Source: Lachnospiraceae bacterium UBA1718
GTDB lineage: Bacteria; Bacillota; Clostridia; Lachnospirales; Lachnospiraceae
Direction: 5' to 3'
Length of the DNA: 20,724 nucleotides
Assembly: GCA_002317245.1 (NCBI GenBank)
Contig: DCIU01000078.1
Coordinates: 1-20,724, forward strand
Made by a program: the position numbers and the translations under genes. Of the stretch, positions 1 through 7,946 are shown piece by piece; the first letter of the stretch is position 1, and every line of letters starts with the position of its first letter. The notes under the pieces are model-generated. The model was given only the letters and a program-made list of their open reading frames with translations. It searched no databases and was not told the origin of the DNA.

Positions 1-1238
1 GGTGTTCTGATCTCATGGGACATATTGGCAAGGAATCTACCCTCTGCCTTACCCTGTGCAACCGCAATCTGGTTCTCTAATTCTGTCTTACGAACCTTAA
101 TGAAAGTGTCAATGATTGTTGTAAAGAGAATGATAAGAAGAGCATATGCAACTGTCTTACCGCCAAAGGAAATATAACCTTCAACAAATAAAATGACCTG
201 TACTATTGTTGCTATTATTCCAGCAAATATACCTATGGCAACAATAATATAGCTATAATCCTTCTTCTTAAATATATCTATGCATGTCGTAATCAGAATC
301 ATAATAAGCGTGCTGCCAAAGACAGCGATTATTACGAAGAAGAGCTCGGCTAAGTCATATATGCTTAAGAGCTGAAGGGCCATACATACAAGAGTATTAA
401 CAACAGCTATGTATTCAAAGACCATGAATACAGTATTATTTCTATACTTCTGAGTCTCATTCATGAAGAATAGGAATGGAAAAGGCAAAAGCAGCAGCAT
501 CACATAATCAATGGTTGTTGATACATCACTGTTTACAAAGTAGATCTGACTTATTTCCGCATTGCAAAGTATCCATACCGAAGCAAGAATTCCCATTACA
601 GCCAGATGAACAACTGCGAATACTTTTTTATAACTTATACTTAGAACAAGACCGACAATCAGACTTAAAATGCATATGACAATCATCACTACAGCAACAA
701 TAACATCCGATATGCTATCCATTATCCAGTTCTTTTCAATAGGATCTTTAAGACCATACTGAAGCACATCAACCTTGCCAAGTCCATCAACGCAGGTCTC
801 CACTTCGATTGTAATAGTCTTATTAGCATCAGATGCATCTACAGGAACAAACAAATACTTTCTTGCAGATATTTTGCCAAAAAGTCTGGTATCCTTTGTT
901 GAATAGCTTAGTCTTGCTTCATTATCAACGAAAACGGTGATATCTACCTGGTCTGCCCTTACAAATACAACCATATTATCTTCAAGAGATGAAGGAAGCG
1001 TAGCAGAAATGGTCGCAGACTGGCCTGCTTCCAGCCCAGATGAGTATGGCAGACTTACAGAATTGCCATTCATATCTGTCCACTCGAAGTCCGCATTATA
1101 AGCCTTATCAGCCGACACCTGGCTGTCAAAAGGAATTTTCTTAGTCATTACCGAAGCAAAAAGAAAGGCCAGAGCAATAAATGTTCCGCATAAGATCACT
1201 GGCAGAATATTGAACAAGGTTATTTTTCGTTTTTCCAT
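1..1238 (-). CDS. 7TM sensor histidine kinase, partial (C-terminus off the left edge)
   Basis: This gene is read from the sequence: an ATG at 1238 follows a G-rich ribosome site (AGGGGGGGAC) and the frame stays open to the window edge. The product starts MEKRKITLFNILPVILCG. It has one N-terminal membrane helix, an extracellular part of about 130 residues rich in beta-type sequence, and then about seven hydrophobic helices. It ends with a signalling helix and the HisKA phospho-acceptor motif FLANMSHEIRT, with the histidine at about residue 408. This layout matches 7TM-DISM-type sensor kinases that autophosphorylate in response to an extracellular ligand. The ATPase domain and any receiver domain lie outside the window, so hybrid status is unknown. 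The gap to the glycosyltransferase gene is only 19 bases, so the two are probably cotranscribed. The ligand cannot be inferred. Confidence 0.85.
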   Translation of the reverse strand, partial: MEKRKITLFNILPVILCGTFIALAFLFASVMTKKIPFDSQVSADKAYNADFEWTDMNGNSVSLPYSSGLEAGQSATISATLPSSLEDNMVVFVRADQVDITVFVDNEARLSYSTKDTRLFGKISARKYLFVPVDASDANKTITIEVETCVDGLGKVDVLQYGLKDPIEKNWIMDSISDVIVAVVMIVICILSLIVGLVLSISYKKVFAVVHLAVMGILASVWILCNAEISQIYFVNSDVSTTIDYVMLLLLPFPFLFFMNETQKYRNNTVFMVFEYIAVVNTLVCMALQLLSIYDLAELFFVIIAVFGSTLIMILITTCIDIFKKKDYSYIIVAIGIFAGIIATIVQVILFVEGYISFGGKTVAYALLIILFTTIIDTFIKVRKTELENQIAVAQGKAEGRFLANMSHEIRT

Positions 1239-1257
1239 AGATGTCCCCCCCTGTATG

Positions 1258-2316
1258 TTACAAGTTCTTCACAAATGACTCTATCTCTGCATAGCGCTTG
1301 TCCATTGCGCTTTTAGTATGTCCAGGCACCCAGCTGCCATTATGGTGATGCAGGGTGTAACTAATGTCCGATGAATAGATGATGCCTGTATCAAAGCTCT
1401 TACCAGTAAGATATTCAAATGGATAAATGGTTATGTCGTCCACCATCTGAAAACCACCGTTTTTAACCAGTCCATGTCTGGCTATCACGTTGGTAAATCG
1501 AACTGGGCATGTAGACATGTCCAGACTACCGTCCTCTTTTATAAAAGGCCTGCTCTCATAGTCCTTACATATCTCCTCTAATATCCTATTGCCAGCTTTA
1601 GCACCCATTCCAGATCCACATTCAATGCGGTCCATAGATTCGAAGCTCATATATGCATCATTATATAATAGGTCGTCAATAGGCTTAAGCATCTCCACAT
1701 CCAGATCCATATATATGCCACCGAAGCGCCTTAATACATCAGCCCTGGCATAGTCAGAGGCGAAGGCCCAGCATTTCTTCTCAATGGCCTGTTCATAGAA
1801 CAGACAGCCAGCCCCATGATAACTATTCTGATTCCATATTTTAATCTCATAATCAGGAGCATATTTTCTCCAGGATTCCAGACACCTCTGATATCGCTCT
1901 GGCAAATCATGGCCTAGCCCCGAAGTATCATCAGCAAACCAGAAGGTATGTATGATCTTAGGTATAGTCATCTCCGGATTCTTTCTATAGTTTGCCGGAG
2001 GCTTGGGTGCAGAGAGCATCATCGTATCTTCATACAAGGCTTCAAGAAAAAGTGATGGCACTACCGTAAATTTAGCCAGATACGAATTATTCTGAAGCTG
2101 AGATATTATCTCTCTGTAACCTGTTACGGCTATAATAATTACTGTGTTTTCATAGGGCAGCTGCAATAAACGCGCTTTGTCCACATGCCCCCTGTAATTA
2201 TCAATCAGTCCACTGGTATACAAAAAAGGGAGGGTATGATTCTCGAAATACTTACCACTCCCCCAGCAATATAGTTCCTTTGTCTTAAGTTCTTCAAGAT
2301 ATTCCAGCGTATTCAT
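1258..2316 (-). CDS. GT32-family glycosyltransferase with an N-terminal extra domain
   Basis: This 352-residue protein has a clear glycosyltransferase family 32 (Och1/capsule type) core at about residues 117-225. The core opens with IPKIIHTFWF, continues with a CLESWRKYAPDYEI segment, and carries the donor-binding DxD motif in GGIYMDLDVE (D204, D206). The first 100 residues, with WGSGKYFENHTLPFLY, look like a small Rossmann-type accessory domain seen in some capsule and teichoic-acid transferases; this is from memory of such proteins. It lacks a signal peptide and membrane helices, so it probably acts in the cytoplasm on a surface glycan or glycolipid. Donor and acceptor are unknown. The ATG at 2316 has only a poorly spaced ribosome site (AGGA one base upstream). 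A better-spaced ATG lies in the same frame 15 codons upstream but is blocked by a TAG. Confidence 0.85.
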   Translation of the reverse strand: MNTLEYLEELKTKELYCWGSGKYFENHTLPFLYTSGLIDNYRGHVDKARLLQLPYENTVIIIAVTGYREIISQLQNNSYLAKFTVVPSLFLEALYEDTMMLSAPKPPANYRKNPEMTIPKIIHTFWFADDTSGLGHDLPERYQRCLESWRKYAPDYEIKIWNQNSYHGAGCLFYEQAIEKKCWAFASDYARADVLRRFGGIYMDLDVEMLKPIDDLLYNDAYMSFESMDRIECGSGMGAKAGNRILEEICKDYESRPFIKEDGSLDMSTCPVRFTNVIARHGLVKNGGFQMVDDITIYPFEYLTGKSFDTGIIYSSDISYTLHHHNGSWVPGHTKSAMDKRYAEIESFVKNL

Positions 2317-2328
2317 ATCCTGCTTCTT

Positions 2329-2361
2329 CTACTGCTGCCTCAACTGCCACAATAGTTTCAT
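2329..2361 (-). other. ten-codon leader ORF in frame with the GT32 gene, ended by TAG
   Basis: An ATG at 2361 follows AAGGA at a spacing of 8 bases and opens a frame reading MKLLWQLRQQ, then TAG at 2331-2329. Four sense codons later, in the same frame, comes the ATG of the GT32 gene at 2316. The sequence shows the ribosome site and frame directly. It could be a leader peptide that loads ribosomes for the weak downstream start, or a nonsense mutation or sequencing error that cut off a slightly longer GT32 N-terminus. I cannot tell these apart from one sequence. Confidence 0.35.
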
Positions 2362-2405
2362 TTTTGCTTTCCTTCGGCTAATCCCTTAAGGATTTTTGGC
2401 AAATT

Positions 2406-2792
2406 CTATTTTAACGTCGGCTGGAAGTCATCTGTATCTGCAGCGAACCATCCGCCCTTGGCATTTGTAAGCTTCTGCATAGCAGCCTTATTCTCCTCAT
2501 AGCCTGTCTCAGTTATTGTTATGTTAAAAATTGATGCAACTGAGTTGCTCTCAAGATATGCCTTGCTGTCATCATCCCAGAAGTCTGTCGGACACCCCTC
2601 AAGATCAATTCCACCATTCTCTATGGATACCTCAAGTATTCCCTGATCCTTCCATATCTCAACGGTATAATCTGTATCCCATACAGCCTTAATATCCTCT
2701 ATACTAATAACTTCCTTAGACATGTAGAACCAGTTACGAACAACCTTATTTCCACCCTGTCTAATCTTGTTAAGTTTGCTCTTATTCTTCAT
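2406..2792 (-). CDS. small acidic protein of unknown function
   Basis: I do not recognise this 128-residue protein. It has a basic N-terminal tail of about 20 residues (MKNKSKLNKIRQGG), then a soluble acidic region with several predicted beta segments (TVEIWKDQGILEVSIENGG), a cluster of aspartates (FWDDDSKAYLES) and a C-terminal tryptophan-containing stretch (KGGWFAADTDDF). There is no signal peptide, membrane helix or recognised motif. The start at 2792 is supported by AAGGA seven bases upstream. It sits 39 bases after the sugar kinase and 89 bases before the GT32 gene, so it is likely transcribed with them. A real gene is supported by the ribosome site, spacing and ordinary composition. Confidence 0.7.
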   Translation of the reverse strand: MKNKSKLNKIRQGGNKVVRNWFYMSKEVISIEDIKAVWDTDYTVEIWKDQGILEVSIENGGIDLEGCPTDFWDDDSKAYLESNSVASIFNITITETGYEENKAAMQKLTNAKGGWFAADTDDFQPTLK

Positions 2793-2809
2793 ATAATCGT
2801 CCTTTAATC

Positions 2810-2831
2810 AAAAACACGCGTTATAAAACGC
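2810..2831 (-). terminator. weak hairpin with U-tract after the PfkB gene
   Basis: On the minus strand GCGTT-TTAT-AACGC forms a five-base-pair stem right after the sugar-kinase stop codon, followed after a few bases by TTTTT. The stem is short and AT-containing, so it is probably at most a partial terminator that lowers expression of the three downstream genes. It could also be chance. Confidence 0.3.
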
Positions 2832-3884
2832 CTATTTTACATTATCTACGATAAACTTACTAATCTCATCACGGCTAGGCATAACACTTAGTGCACCCTT
2901 TCTAGTAGTAATAATAGATGCTGCTGCATTGGCATAAGTGAGGAGATCTTCAAGATGATACTTATCAAGTCCCTTGAAGGCTGCATCCCTGTTCCATTCG
3001 CGGCTGTCCTCTACCAGCTCACCACTGCCTTCAGCTATGGCACCCTCAACCTCAGCCATTCTAAGGATATAACCTATTGCACAGGCACAGAATGTATCTC
3101 CTGCTCCTGTAGTCTCAATAGTATTCTCATTAATAAAGCCCTTAACCTCTACCTGCAGACCATTAATGAATGCCATACTGCCATCTGGTCCAAGAGTTGC
3201 GAATACTAAGGGAATATCATACTTCTCCTGCAGTATCTTAGCTCCAGCCGCATAGTCCTTCTCACCTGTCATCAGAGTAATCTCATTATCTGATATCTTC
3301 AGGACATCACACTGCTCTAATCCCCAGGCGATCTTCTCCTTGGCATATTCCTCACTTCTCCACAGAGGTGCTCTATAGTTAGGATCGAAGGATATAAGGC
3401 ATCCTGCGTCCTTGGCAATTGCCATTGCTCTTCTAGTAGCTGCTTCACCCACTTCATCTGTCATAGACAGAGTTCCGAAGTGGAATACCTTGGAATTCCT
3501 GATGAGCTTATCATTCTCATCTATCTCAGCTACGTCAATCATTACATCTGCTCCCTGTCTGCGATAGAATGAGAAATCTCTATCACCATTGGGAGCTGTA
3601 GCTACAAAGGCAAGGGTTGTCTGATACTTAGGGCTCTCTATAAGGCCTCTCATATCTATTCCCGCTTCCTTAGCTCTTTCCTTAAGCATATGGCCAAACA
3701 TATCATCGCCAACCTTGCCAATAAAAGCTGTCTTGAATCCAAGCTTATTAAGCATTGCGAGCACATTACATGGTGCTCCACCTGGATTAGCCTCTAATAG
3801 TGTATTACCCTGTTCACTTACCCCGCTCTCTGTGAAATCCACTAATAATTCACCGAGGGCAACTACATCATATTTCTTCCCCAT
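2832..3884 (-). CDS. PfkB-family carbohydrate kinase, probably fructokinase
   Basis: This 350-residue protein has the full ribokinase/PfkB fold. The N-terminal substrate motif is VALGELLVDF, followed by the NPGGAPCNVL glycine-rich segment (residues 33-42) and a FIGKVGDDMFG turn. The C-terminal ATP/anion-hole motif TTGAGDTF (258-265) contains the catalytic aspartate D263. Family members phosphorylate a sugar at a primary hydroxyl with ATP. The N-terminus and LWRSEEYAKEKI region resemble bacterial fructokinases, so fructose to fructose-6-phosphate is the best guess, but sugar choice in this family is hard to read. An extra charged stretch of about 35 residues (about 275-312) sits between the GAGD helix and the last helices. 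The gene follows rseP by 15 bases, an unusual place for a sugar kinase. Confidence 0.87.
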   Translation of the reverse strand: MGKKYDVVALGELLVDFTESGVSEQGNTLLEANPGGAPCNVLAMLNKLGFKTAFIGKVGDDMFGHMLKERAKEAGIDMRGLIESPKYQTTLAFVATAPNGDRDFSFYRRQGADVMIDVAEIDENDKLIRNSKVFHFGTLSMTDEVGEAATRRAMAIAKDAGCLISFDPNYRAPLWRSEEYAKEKIAWGLEQCDVLKISDNEITLMTGEKDYAAGAKILQEKYDIPLVFATLGPDGSMAFINGLQVEVKGFINENTIETTGAGDTFCACAIGYILRMAEVEGAIAEGSGELVEDSREWNRDAAFKGLDKYHLEDLLTYANAAASIITTRKGALSVMPSRDEISKFIVDNVK

Positions 3885-3899
3885 AAGTATCCCCGTTTC

Positions 3900-5144
3900 T
3901 TATCTTGCGATAAGTCTCATAATATCGTTGTACATAACGAATACCATTAATATCATTAGCAGGGCAAAGCCTACTAAATGGACAATTCCTTCTTTTTCAG
4001 GCGGAACTGGCTTGCCTCTGACAAGCTCAACAAGAATAAATAAGAGCTTACCACCATCAATAGCTGGCAATGGTAAGAGATTCATAATTCCCAGGTTAAC
4101 ACTTAGGATCATTATGATATTAAACATATTGAGCATTACAACCCATGGTCCATATGGCGAGGCTGCATCCTTAACCTCATCAATGGCCTGAGCCATTCCC
4201 ACTGGTCCTGCCAGGTCATCCTTACTTCCCCTGCCCTGCAAAAGCATTAAGATTGACTTGGCTGTACCCACGAAGGCATATCTGACCTCGTAATAAGCAT
4301 ACCCAAATATGCTGGAATCCTGACAGGTAACATATCTGCCGTATCCATTGAAGCCCACCAGATATCTTCCACTCTCTTCAGAGTACTTAGGAGTAACTGT
4401 AACTACATACTTCTGACCATCTCTTAAGTATTCAATGGTCATATCCCTCTCCTGATTGAGATAGGTGTTGACATATATCTCACTGGCAAGATATACCTTA
4501 CTGCCATTCATCTTAGTAATGACATCTCCTGGCATAATACCAGCTTCTTTAGCTGGATATCCATCCATAACACCCGTTATCTCAGGAACTGTCGATCCAG
4601 AGAACCATACAACTACAAGCGCCATGAGATAAGCAAGGATAAAGTTGAACAGAGGACCAGCTATTACAATAGCCATCTTAACGAATACTGGCGCATCCGA
4701 ATAAGCCATTCCCTGTCTCTCCTCAAGGAATCCAGCATCTGATCCTGCCTTATCGCCCTCAGGATTTCTCTTATTAATCTTCTCCTCCCTGATACGTTCC
4801 AGGCGTGCACTTGCACCGCTGAAACCACCAGGTCTGCTTTCGTCTATACTCTCGTCTCGTTCTTCTGCCTTGGCCATTGCCTTCTGGGCAATGCTTGGAC
4901 TTCTCTCTATTACCTCTTCATCGTCAGCCATATCGTATATACATGCACCACCGAAGGGAAGAAGTCTTATACAGTAATCCGTACCATTCTTATGAAAGCC
5001 TACAAGCTTAGGTCCCATACCAATAGTGAACTCAATTACTCTTACGCCATTAAGCTTAGCCACGATATAGTGTCCAAACTCATGACTCACAACAATCATA
5101 CAGAAAACGAATAGAAAAAGTATAATCGTGATTAAATTATCCAC
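3900..5144 (-). CDS. rseP: RIP metalloprotease RseP (site-2 protease)
   Basis: This is a zinc intramembrane protease that cleaves single-pass membrane proteins such as anti-sigma factors and leftover signal peptides. The zinc motif HEFGH lies at residues 21-25 inside the first membrane helix. The third zinc ligand is in NLLPLPAIDGG near residue 363, inside a later helix. A PDZ domain (about 185-275) begins near the GYPAKEAGIMPGDVI segment. At 414 residues it is somewhat longer than usual. The extra length is a charged, probably disordered stretch at about 72-150 between LLPFGGACIYD and the second core segment (VKMAIVIAGPLFNF), where most family members have only some 20-40 residues. It lies 14 bases after dxr in the standard clostridial order. 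Confidence 0.95.
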   Translation of the reverse strand: MDNLITIILFLFVFCMIVVSHEFGHYIVAKLNGVRVIEFTIGMGPKLVGFHKNGTDYCIRLLPFGGACIYDMADDEEVIERSPSIAQKAMAKAEERDESIDESRPGGFSGASARLERIREEKINKRNPEGDKAGSDAGFLEERQGMAYSDAPVFVKMAIVIAGPLFNFILAYLMALVVVWFSGSTVPEITGVMDGYPAKEAGIMPGDVITKMNGSKVYLASEIYVNTYLNQERDMTIEYLRDGQKYVVTVTPKYSEESGRYLVGFNGYGRYVTCQDSSIFGYAYYEVRYAFVGTAKSILMLLQGRGSKDDLAGPVGMAQAIDEVKDAASPYGPWVVMLNMFNIIMILSVNLGIMNLLPLPAIDGGKLLFILVELVRGKPVPPEKEGIVHLVGFALLMILMVFVMYNDIMRLIAR

Positions 5145-5158
5145 TAATTATTCTCCAA

Positions 5159-6310
5159 TTATTTCAACATACTATCGATATATTCATAACATTCCTGCTC
5201 TGATGCAAGAATCTCCTCAACAGTAGGATTATCTATTGCCTTATGAGCATCCATACATGCTTCTATGAGGTCATATATCTGTAAGAACTTAATCTTCTTA
5301 TCAAGGAAGAGTGCAACAGCTCTCTCGTTAGCTGCGTTGAACACTGTTGGCATACTTCCACCAATTCTTGAAGACTGCTTAGCCAGGGCAAGTCCCTTGA
5401 AGGTCTCCTCATCTGGTTCTTCAAAGGTAATCTGTGCAAGCTTAGCGAAGTCAATCCTGTTATTATACATTGGCTTCCTGTCAGGATAGAACAATGCATA
5501 CTGGATAGGAAGCTTCATATCCGGTACACCAAGCTGGGCTACAACTGCACCATCTATGAACTGGACACCAGAGTGAATAATTGATTGCGGCTGAAGCAGT
5601 ACATGTACCTGATCAAGAGACACATCGAATAGCCACTTGGCTTCAATAACCTCTAATCCCTTATTACAGAGAGTAGATGAATCAATTGTAATCTTACGTC
5701 CCATAGACCAGTTAGGATGCTTAAGGGCATCTTCAACTGTCATATCAGCCAGTTCTTCTCTCTTTTTCCCTCTGAATGGACCACCTGAAGCTGTTAATAG
5801 AATCTGATCAATTCTGTCACTTCCTGCCTGTCCCTGGAGAGACTGGAATATTGCACTGTGCTCGCTGTCTACGGGAAGAATCTTAACGCCCTTCTCCTTA
5901 GCCAGTGGCATAATTATATGTCCTGCTGTAACAAGAGTCTCCTTGTTCGCAAGAGCAATATCCTTGCCTGCATTAATAGCAGCAATTGTTGGTCTGATAC
6001 CAATCATTCCAACTATTGCCGTTACAACTATATCTATCTCATCTAGTTCTGATATGGCAATGAGTCCGTCCATACCAGATACAATCTTGGTATCCGTATC
6101 TGCTACGGCTACCTGTAGCTTTCCCGCAGCCTCTTCGTTGCACATGCATGCATATACAGGCTTGAACTCACGAATCTGCTTCTCCATGAGATCAACCTGA
6201 CTGTTGGCAGCAAGTGCATATACCATTAACTCATCACTATTCTCTCTTACTATCTCAAGTGTCTGCGTACCGATGGACCCTGTGGATCCAAGAACAGATA
6301 ATCTCTTCAT
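5159..6310 (-). CDS. dxr: 1-deoxy-D-xylulose 5-phosphate reductoisomerase
   Basis: Dxr converts 1-deoxy-D-xylulose 5-phosphate to 2-C-methyl-D-erythritol 4-phosphate with NADPH and a divalent metal, the first committed step of the non-mevalonate isoprenoid pathway. The NADPH motif GSTGSIGTQTLEI is at residues 8-20. The metal-site segment LPVDSEHSAIFQ has D148 and E150, and the substrate loop ASGGPFRG and the HPNWSMGRKITIDSSTLCNKGLE block are intact. Its 383 residues are normal for the family. It lies 10 bases after cdsA and 14 before rseP, so it belongs to the uppS operon and supplies the same prenyl pathway that UppS uses. Confidence 0.97.
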   Translation of the reverse strand: MKRLSVLGSTGSIGTQTLEIVRENSDELMVYALAANSQVDLMEKQIREFKPVYACMCNEEAAGKLQVAVADTDTKIVSGMDGLIAISELDEIDIVVTAIVGMIGIRPTIAAINAGKDIALANKETLVTAGHIIMPLAKEKGVKILPVDSEHSAIFQSLQGQAGSDRIDQILLTASGGPFRGKKREELADMTVEDALKHPNWSMGRKITIDSSTLCNKGLEVIEAKWLFDVSLDQVHVLLQPQSIIHSGVQFIDGAVVAQLGVPDMKLPIQYALFYPDRKPMYNNRIDFAKLAQITFEEPDEETFKGLALAKQSSRIGGSMPTVFNAANERAVALFLDKKIKFLQIYDLIEACMDAHKAIDNPTVEEILASEQECYEYIDSMLK

Positions 6311-6320
6311 AATCCTTCTA

Positions 6321-7148
6321 TTACTCCATTAACTGCAAAATAAGATATACCACTGGCATTGCTACAAGCCAGCTGTCAACACGGTCCATAACTCCACCAT
6401 GTCCTGGAATCAGGTTGCCGTAGTCCTTAACATCGTAATTGCGCTTGAATGCAGATGCCGCAAGATCACCAATCTGAGAGATGATACTGCCTACAGCACC
6501 AATTACTGCAAATAAGCCGAGATACTTCATATCCATATATCCAGCCCTATTCAGGCAGAATACATATAGCATACAGGATAATGATGTTAGCACAATTGCA
6601 CCTACAGAGCCCTCAATGGACTTCTTAGGGCTAAGAACCGGTGCCAGTCTGTGCTTGCCGAAATTCACTCCTACAAAGTAGGCGAACACATCACTTGCGC
6701 TTGATACTATGAATATAAGTGCTGTCATTATATATGGATGTGCCGAGAATGCTTCAACCCTGTATCCAAAGGAAAGAAGCAGTGGCGCATACATAACGCT
6801 AAAAATAGCGGCCGTTATCTGTGTCGCATGAAACTTAGGGAAGGCAAATACATATATTGCCAACTGAATTAATATCATAATTACCAGTACAGCAATTATT
6901 CTCTTATCAATTACTTCCTTACCACTTACCAGTGTCACTGCATATATTGCAATTGTTGATAGGTACATTACTATTTCAAGAGCATTGACCTTCTTGTCAT
7001 CAGAATGAATCTGTAATGCCTTGGACAATTCATATACTGCTATCATTGAGCATAGGAATAATAGTGCTAAGAAGGCCTTGGCACCTGTAAAAATACATGC
7101 TGTAAATACAACGAATAGTACTATTCCACTTATTGTTCTCTTGAGCAT
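6321..7148 (-). CDS. cdsA: phosphatidate cytidylyltransferase
   Basis: CdsA makes CDP-diacylglycerol from phosphatidic acid and CTP in the membrane, the branch point for bacterial phospholipids. The 275-residue protein is almost entirely hydrophobic, with about eight membrane helices. It ends with the family signature at residues 232-259, read as SAFKRNYDVKDYGNLIPGHG and then GVMDRVDS, with all charged residues in place. It follows uppS with a gap of only four bases, which suggests translational coupling. Confidence 0.96.
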   Translation of the reverse strand: MLKRTISGIVLFVVFTACIFTGAKAFLALLFLCSMIAVYELSKALQIHSDDKKVNALEIVMYLSTIAIYAVTLVSGKEVIDKRIIAVLVIMILIQLAIYVFAFPKFHATQITAAIFSVMYAPLLLSFGYRVEAFSAHPYIMTALIFIVSSASDVFAYFVGVNFGKHRLAPVLSPKKSIEGSVGAIVLTSLSCMLYVFCLNRAGYMDMKYLGLFAVIGAVGSIISQIGDLAASAFKRNYDVKDYGNLIPGHGGVMDRVDSWLVAMPVVYLILQLME

Positions 7149-7152
7149 CTGA

Positions 7153-7857
7153 CTACTCCTTCAATCCACCGAATTTTCTATTTCTGCCATTATATGCTTC
7201 AATGGCGCGGGTCAGTTCTTCCTTGTTGAAGTCTGGCCATGCCAGGTCACTGAAGTAGAACTCTGTATATGCTAACTGCCATAAGAGGAAATTAGATATT
7301 CTCTGCTCACTACAGGTACGAATCAGAAGATCCGGGTCTGGAAGACCTGCTGTATCAAGATAATTATTAAGGACCTTATCAGTAATCTCATCCTCAACAA
7401 GCTTACCAGCCTTAATGTCTTCATACATTCGCTTAGTAGCTCTTGTTATCTCATCACGACCGCCGTAGTTAATTGCTATCTGAAAATGCAGACCAGTATT
7501 AGCAGCTGTTGCCGCCTCAAGATCTGCTATGGAATCCTGAAGGTCCTTATCAAGTCTTGTCTTATCACCAATAACACGGACACACATATTATTCTTGTTA
7601 GCACGCTTCTTGGCATTAACCATATAGTTACGAAGCAGCTTCATAAGGGCTGCAACCTCATCATCTGGTCTGCTCCAGTTCTCTGTCGAGAAGGCATATA
7701 CGGTGAAGTACTTGATACCCATATTCCAGGTAATCTCACACATATCCTCAACAGTCTTGGCACCCTGAATGTGTCCTGCATTTCTTGGAAGGCCCTTGGC
7801 CTTAGCCCATCTTCCATTACCATCTAAAATTATTGCAACATGCTCTGGTATCTGCAT
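7153..7857 (-). CDS. uppS: isoprenyl transferase (undecaprenyl diphosphate synthase)
   Basis: UppS adds isopentenyl units in cis configuration to farnesyl diphosphate, giving the C55 lipid that carries peptidoglycan and other surface precursors. The first conserved block, IILDGNGRWAKAKGLPR, includes the catalytic aspartate D12. YAFSTENWSRP (54-64), INYGGRDEI and the C-terminal SNFLLWQLAYTEFYF segment are all present. The length of 234 residues is normal. One small departure is RTCSEQR at 180-186, where homologues usually read RTSGEQR or RTGGE. A hairpin and a promoter candidate sit just upstream, so this gene may begin a separately controlled unit with cdsA, dxr and rseP. Confidence 0.96.
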   Translation of the reverse strand: MQIPEHVAIILDGNGRWAKAKGLPRNAGHIQGAKTVEDMCEITWNMGIKYFTVYAFSTENWSRPDDEVAALMKLLRNYMVNAKKRANKNNMCVRVIGDKTRLDKDLQDSIADLEAATAANTGLHFQIAINYGGRDEITRATKRMYEDIKAGKLVEDEITDKVLNNYLDTAGLPDPDLLIRTCSEQRISNFLLWQLAYTEFYFSDLAWPDFNKEELTRAIEAYNGRNRKFGGLKE

Positions 7858-7883
7858 TAATTCTCTCCACTAACAAATTTCTA

Positions 7884-7913
7884 ATTATAAAACATAGAGG
7901 CGCCCGCTGTCGT
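7884..7913 (-). promoter_or_regulatory. candidate promoter for uppS-cdsA-dxr-rseP
   Basis: The minus strand carries a perfect -10 TATAAT at 7889-7884. Eighteen bases upstream is ACGACA (7913-7908), which matches four of six bases of a sigma-A -35 box. The predicted start of transcription would leave a leader of about 20 bases before the uppS ATG. The -35 lies inside the loop side of the hairpin that follows frr. The spacing is acceptable but the -35 is only fair. Confidence 0.4.
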
Positions 7914-7925
7914 GAGCCCCTCTAT
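7894..7925 (-). terminator. stem-loop after frr, probable partial terminator
   Basis: On the minus strand ATAGAGG pairs with CCTCTAT. After one G-G mismatch the stem continues with GGCTC against GGGCG-side bases, closing a loop near ACGACAGC. A short T-rich run, GTTTTATAATT, follows. It lies 21 bases after the frr stop. The T-run is weak, so leaky termination or RNA processing between frr and uppS is as likely as full termination. Confidence 0.5.
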
Positions 7926-7946
7926 ATTAATTAATCATTATACAGA

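Noticed and set aside
476..679. Plus-strand frame of 67 residues near the left edge
   Set aside because: It lies antisense to the membrane domain of the sensor kinase, which is supported by an open frame to the H-box.
2294..2370. Short frame overlapping the GT32 start that resembles the end of a heavy-metal-binding domain (AVEEAGYE)
   Set aside because: Only about 20 codons long, with a stop just upstream and no CxxC motif; GCA/GAA-rich sequence gives such matches by chance.
3715..4191. Plus-strand frame of 158 residues spanning two genes
   Set aside because: It runs antisense across the sugar-kinase and rseP ends; both sense genes have clear motifs.
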